A DNA stretch of 8,515 bases, taken from assembly GCA_947629845.1 (NCBI GenBank), contig CANRFD010000055.1, forward strand, positions 1 through 8,515, in the 5' to 3' direction. The notes beneath the pieces were generated by a model that had not been told where the DNA came from, made no database searches, and was given only the letters and a program-made list of their open reading frames with translations. Shown here in pieces: positions 5,556 through 8,515 of the stretch; position 1 is the first letter of the stretch; each line of letters opens with the position of its first letter. The position numbers were made by a program, and so were the translations under genes. The stretch is from an uncultured Clostridia bacterium (lineage in GTDB: Bacteria > Bacillota > Clostridia > Christensenellales > Borkfalkiaceae).

Positions 5556-6713
5556 ATGATCTCAACTTCCACAGCAGACAATGTTTTGAAAAGCTACTAC
5601 CTGAGCGCCGTCACCGAGCAGCTCAACAAGTCGGCCAATCCCTTCCTCGCCCGCGTGATGCAGAGCACCTCCGACGTCCTCGGCAAGGACATCAGAAAGA
5701 CGCTCTCGTACGGGATCAACGGCGGCATCGGCGCCGGCACGGAGATCGGCGATCTCCCCAAATCCAACGACAACAACTACATCCAGCTCAGCGTCTCGCT
5801 GAAAAACCTCTACGGCACCGTGGAGATCACCGACAAGGCGCTGCGGGCGGCGGGCAGCGGCGAAAGCGCCCTCGTCGACCTTCTCAACGAGGAGATGACG
5901 GGGCTCGTGAAGAGCTCCTCGCTCAACTTGGGGCGGATGCTCTTCGGCGACGGCTCGGGCACGCTCGCCACCATCACCTCCGTCGACGGCTCCAAGGCGA
6001 CGACCTACAACGTGGACTCCACGCGCAACCTCTTCGAGGGCATGATCATCGACGTGTACGATACGAGCACCCTCGTCAAGGCGGAAAAGCGCGAGATCAC
6101 CGCGGTGGACAGAACCAAGAAGCAGATCGTCATCTCGGGCGCGCCCATCACGACGCCCACCGACTACACCATCACGCTGCAGGGCTCCCGCGATCTCGAG
6201 ATCACCGGCCTCGGCGCACTGTTCTCCGACAGCACCATGCTCTACGGCGTCATGCGCAGCTCGTGGATGAAGCCGTATAAAAAGACGGAAGTCGGCGATC
6301 TCACCGAGAACGAGCTGCAGAAGGCGATCGACGCCATCGAGGAACGCTCGGGCAGCAAGGTGAACTTCATCGTCTGCTCGTGGGGGGTGCGCCGCGCGCT
6401 GTACGCCACGCTCTCCGCGGCCCGCACGATGCCCACCGTCCAGCTCGAAGGCGGCTTCACCGCGCTCTCCTACAACGGCATCCCCGTCGTCGCGGACAGG
6501 TTCTGCCCCGACGGCACGATGTACCTGCTCAACACCGACGACTTCGTCCTGCACCAGCTCTGCGATTGGCAGTGGATGGAGTCGGAGGACGGCAAAATTC
6601 TCAAGCAGGTGCCCGGCAAGGCGATCTATTCGGCGACGCTCGTAAAGTACGTCGATCTCATCTGCGACCGCCCCTGCGGGCAGGGCATGCTCTCGGGGAT
6701 CACGGAGTCGTAA
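5556..6713 (+). CDS. Major capsid protein, HK97 fold
   Basis: The 385-aa product should form the icosahedral shell. The layout fits an HK97-fold capsid protein. The N-terminal arm and extended-loop part (1-75) are followed by IQLSVSLKNLYGTVEITDKA (76-95), leading into the long spine helix (about 100-130). The A-domain region follows (about 212-365), including ENELQKAIDAIEE (251-263), NFIVCSWGVRRALY (270-283) and GIPVVADRF (308-316). Residues about 135-212 look like an inserted beta-rich domain, with FEGMIIDVYD and EITAVDRTKKQIVISG, as in some capsid proteins that carry SH3- or Ig-like insertions. No protease gene or cleavage segment is evident. The ribosome site TAAGGAG (5538-5544) includes the scaffold stop, with an 11-base spacer, slightly long for a highly expressed gene. 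Confidence 0.9.
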   Translation: MISTSTADNVLKSYYLSAVTEQLNKSANPFLARVMQSTSDVLGKDIRKTLSYGINGGIGAGTEIGDLPKSNDNNYIQLSVSLKNLYGTVEITDKALRAAGSGESALVDLLNEEMTGLVKSSSLNLGRMLFGDGSGTLATITSVDGSKATTYNVDSTRNLFEGMIIDVYDTSTLVKAEKREITAVDRTKKQIVISGAPITTPTDYTITLQGSRDLEITGLGALFSDSTMLYGVMRSSWMKPYKKTEVGDLTENELQKAIDAIEERSGSKVNFIVCSWGVRRALYATLSAARTMPTVQLEGGFTALSYNGIPVVADRFCPDGTMYLLNTDDFVLHQLCDWQWMESEDGKILKQVPGKAIYSATLVKYVDLICDRPCGQGMLSGITES

Positions 6714-6731
6714 CCCGGAAAGGAGGCGCGT

Positions 6732-7286
6732 ATGCTGGTCAAAGAAGTTGTCGCTTTGGCGGCGGAAACTCTGGGCATGAGCGACCTTGCAAAGCAGGTC
6801 ACCGCGCAGGTCGGCGCGCCCGAGGGGGAAATAAAGTCGCTTCTGCGCTGCTACAATCTCATCGAGAACGAAGTCGCGCTCGACTTCTTCCCCCTGAAGA
6901 CCTCGGAGACGTTCTCGCCCGCGGAGGAGAAAATTTCCTACAAGGACTTTTCGTCCGCGCCCGTGAACATTCTCAAAGTGACGGACGAGGGGGGCACGCC
7001 CCTGACCTTCCGCGTCCTGCCCACCTATCTCTCCCTGCCCGGTTGCACGCGGCGGGTGCGGGTGACGTATTCCTATTCGCCCGAGAAAAAGCAGCTTGAC
7101 GAGGAGACGGCGTTTTCCGATCATATCTCGGCGCGGCTGCTCGCCTTCGGCGTTGCGAGCGAGTACTGCATCACCAACCGGAAGTTCTCCGAGGGGGCGA
7201 TGTGGGGCAGGCGCTACCGCGACGCGCTGCGCGCCGCGGGCATCCTCCGCCGCACCCTCTCCGTCCGCTCGCGGAGGTGGATATGA
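6732..7286 (+). CDS. Putative head-tail connector (adaptor) protein
   Basis: This 184-aa protein follows the capsid gene, where adaptors that bind under the portal ring are usually encoded. The N-terminal half is helical (1-54), with MLVKEVVALAAETLG and the segment LLRCYNLIENEVALDFFPL (37-55), a pattern typical of connector proteins in which a helix is followed by an extended strand. A beta-rich middle (56-116) ends in RVRVTYSYSPEKK (108-120), and a final helical part (125-172) closes with a basic C terminus. The call rests on order and this helix/strand pattern, not on a recognised motif. AAAGGAGG (6719-6726) lies five bases upstream of the ATG. The stop overlaps the next start as ATGA (7283-7286). 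Confidence 0.65.
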   Translation: MLVKEVVALAAETLGMSDLAKQVTAQVGAPEGEIKSLLRCYNLIENEVALDFFPLKTSETFSPAEEKISYKDFSSAPVNILKVTDEGGTPLTFRVLPTYLSLPGCTRRVRVTYSYSPEKKQLDEETAFSDHISARLLAFGVASEYCITNRKFSEGAMWGRRYRDALRAAGILRRTLSVRSRRWI

Positions 7287-8515
7287 ATTATCAAAAAACC
7301 TACCCCGTCCCCGCAAAAACGGCGCGCGTGCTGCGCCTCCCGGTCTCCCGCCTTCGGGCGGGGGACTCGGTGCGGGAGCTCTACCTTCTGCACGTTGCGG
7401 AGGGGGAACGCGGGCTGGAGTGCGCGGAGGGGCTGAAGGAGGCGGGCTACACGCAGAAGGTGCCGGGCACGATCGCCGACGTGTACGCGACGCCCGACGA
7501 AATTTTTGCGCTGTACAACGGCGAAGGCGGCGCGCGCTACCTCTTCGGCATGGAGAACAGGCGCAACTATTCGGACAGAGCCACTTCGCCCATCCGCTGC
7601 ATCGTGCCCGTAGCGCCGCTCATCGACTATTCGCTGCCGCAGACGTGGTACGTCGTCACCGACGCCGACACGTGGCGGTGCTGCGTCTACGAGGGCCCGC
7701 GGGAGCTCGGCAGCGGCCTCGGGGGCATCTACGGCGCGGAGTACGCGGGGCGCTTCTTCCTGCTCGACAAGCGGCGGCTCTCCTACACCGCGCCGTACGA
7801 CGAGGCGAAGTGGAGCTACACCGAAAACGGCAAATTGCAGCAGTTCGGCTACATCGAGATCCCGCCCCGCTGCGGCGAATTTGTCGGGGGCGCGTGCTTG
7901 GGCGAAAAGCTGTACCTCTTCGCCCGCGCGGGCGTGGTGGAGGTCACGATGGGCGGAAAGACGCTCGGCGGCAAGACTCGCTACATCCCGCAGGCGGTGG
8001 GGGAGACGCTCGGGGGCACCATACAGGTCATCGGCGACAGGGCGTACTTCTTCACGGAAAAGGGGCTGTGCACCTTCGACGGCGAAAATTTCCGCCGCGT
8101 GTTCACCCCCTGCTCCCGCCGCATCGACCTCTCCGCCGAGTGCAAAACGGGCACATGGAGGGGGAAATACTACGCGTTTGCCGCCTTCGACGACGGCGAG
8201 CGGCGCGTCTACGTCTACGACCCTTTGACGGAGCGCGAGACCTTTCTCAACGTCGGGGCGGAAAAGTTCTGCGCGGGGATCAAGGCCGTTGCCGTAAAAA
8301 ACAACGCGCTCTACACCCTCGCCGAAAAGGTGCTTCCCGACAACGGCGACCCCTGCATGATCAGCTGCAGGCTTTCGCTGAACGGGGGCAAGAACATGCG
8401 CGTCGACTGGGTGCGCGTGGAGGGCGAGGGGAAGTTCGAGGTGGAGGCCGCGACCGACGGGGACGGCGCAGCCCGCGCGCAGCGAAATGCGGGGCGGGAC
8501 TTGCAGCCCTCCCGC
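7283..8515 (+). CDS. Beta-propeller-like tail/connector protein (partial, 3' end outside window)
   Basis: The frame is open from ATG 7283 to the end of the window, giving 411 residues with no stop. It is rich in short beta-strand units ending in aromatic or Gly residues, as in propeller-like phage tail hub and DNA-stabilisation proteins (P22 gp10-like). The segment RRLSYTAPYDEAKWSYT (164-180) is of the kind 'Y-x-x-P-x-D-x-x-W'. It is followed by GYIEIPPRCGEFVGG (189-203), KLYLFARAGVVEVT (209-222), AYFFTEKGLCTFDGENFRRV (254-273) and YYAFAAFDDGERRVYVYDP (296-314), which repeat a strand-turn-strand theme. It would plug or extend the portal-connector channel. GGAGG (7273-7277) gives it a ribosome site five bases before the ATG, which overlaps the previous stop by four bases. 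A tail-fibre or adhesin role is the alternative. Confidence 0.65.
   Translation, partial: MNYQKTYPVPAKTARVLRLPVSRLRAGDSVRELYLLHVAEGERGLECAEGLKEAGYTQKVPGTIADVYATPDEIFALYNGEGGARYLFGMENRRNYSDRATSPIRCIVPVAPLIDYSLPQTWYVVTDADTWRCCVYEGPRELGSGLGGIYGAEYAGRFFLLDKRRLSYTAPYDEAKWSYTENGKLQQFGYIEIPPRCGEFVGGACLGEKLYLFARAGVVEVTMGGKTLGGKTRYIPQAVGETLGGTIQVIGDRAYFFTEKGLCTFDGENFRRVFTPCSRRIDLSAECKTGTWRGKYYAFAAFDDGERRVYVYDPLTERETFLNVGAEKFCAGIKAVAVKNNALYTLAEKVLPDNGDPCMISCRLSLNGGKNMRVDWVRVEGEGKFEVEAATDGDGAARAQRNAGRDLQPSR

Noticed and set aside
5562..7316. 584-residue open frame on the minus strand opposite capsid and connector genes
   Set aside because: Its product is an Arg/Gly/His/Val-rich composition typical of the antisense of GC-rich codons. 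It has no ribosome site or domain, and the + strand genes here are well supported.

Overview
This window carries the DNA-packaging and virion-structural genes of a tailed phage or prophage. The likely host is a GC-rich Gram-positive bacterium, probably of the Clostridia. Evidence for the host is the strong AGGAGG-type ribosome sites, a 14-bp palindrome matching the LexA (DinR) operator of Firmicutes, and terminase, portal and scaffold types familiar from clostridial prophages. No integrase, lysis gene, attachment site or chromosomal housekeeping gene is visible, so integrated prophage versus free phage genome cannot be decided here.

Layout. Positions 1-97 are a GC-rich run of short hairpins that looks like an intergenic repeat. 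Positions 98-279 are AT-rich and contain A-tracts, an extended -10 promoter and a CGAAC-N4-GTTCG operator on the expected transcription start. This leads into a 172-aa protein resembling sigma region 4 (280-798), a likely phage regulator. A gene on the opposite strand (771-1487) encodes a secreted, C-terminally membrane-anchored protein with SH3-like segments. It sits as a cargo-like 'moron' between the regulator and the terminase.

From 1517 on, everything is on the + strand and tightly packed: terminase large subunit (1517-2968), a perfect 32-bp-stem palindrome (2970-3036), a conserved small phage protein (3051-3338), a P22-type portal (3304-5157), a scaffold-like protein (5154-5540), an HK97-fold major capsid protein (5556-6713), a head-tail connector candidate (6732-7286), and a beta-propeller-like tail or connector protein running off the window (7283-8515).

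How they work together. The terminase cuts and pumps DNA through the portal into a shell built from capsid protein on the scaffold. The connector and propeller-like proteins would close the portal vertex. A P22-type portal followed by a connector and a propeller-like protein, with no tail-tube genes in the window, suggests a short-tailed (podovirus-like) particle, but the genes beyond 8515 are needed to decide. The most interesting points are the probable SOS control of the regulator, the large palindrome inside the late operon, and the reverse-strand membrane protein. I did not find an entirely new kind of system.
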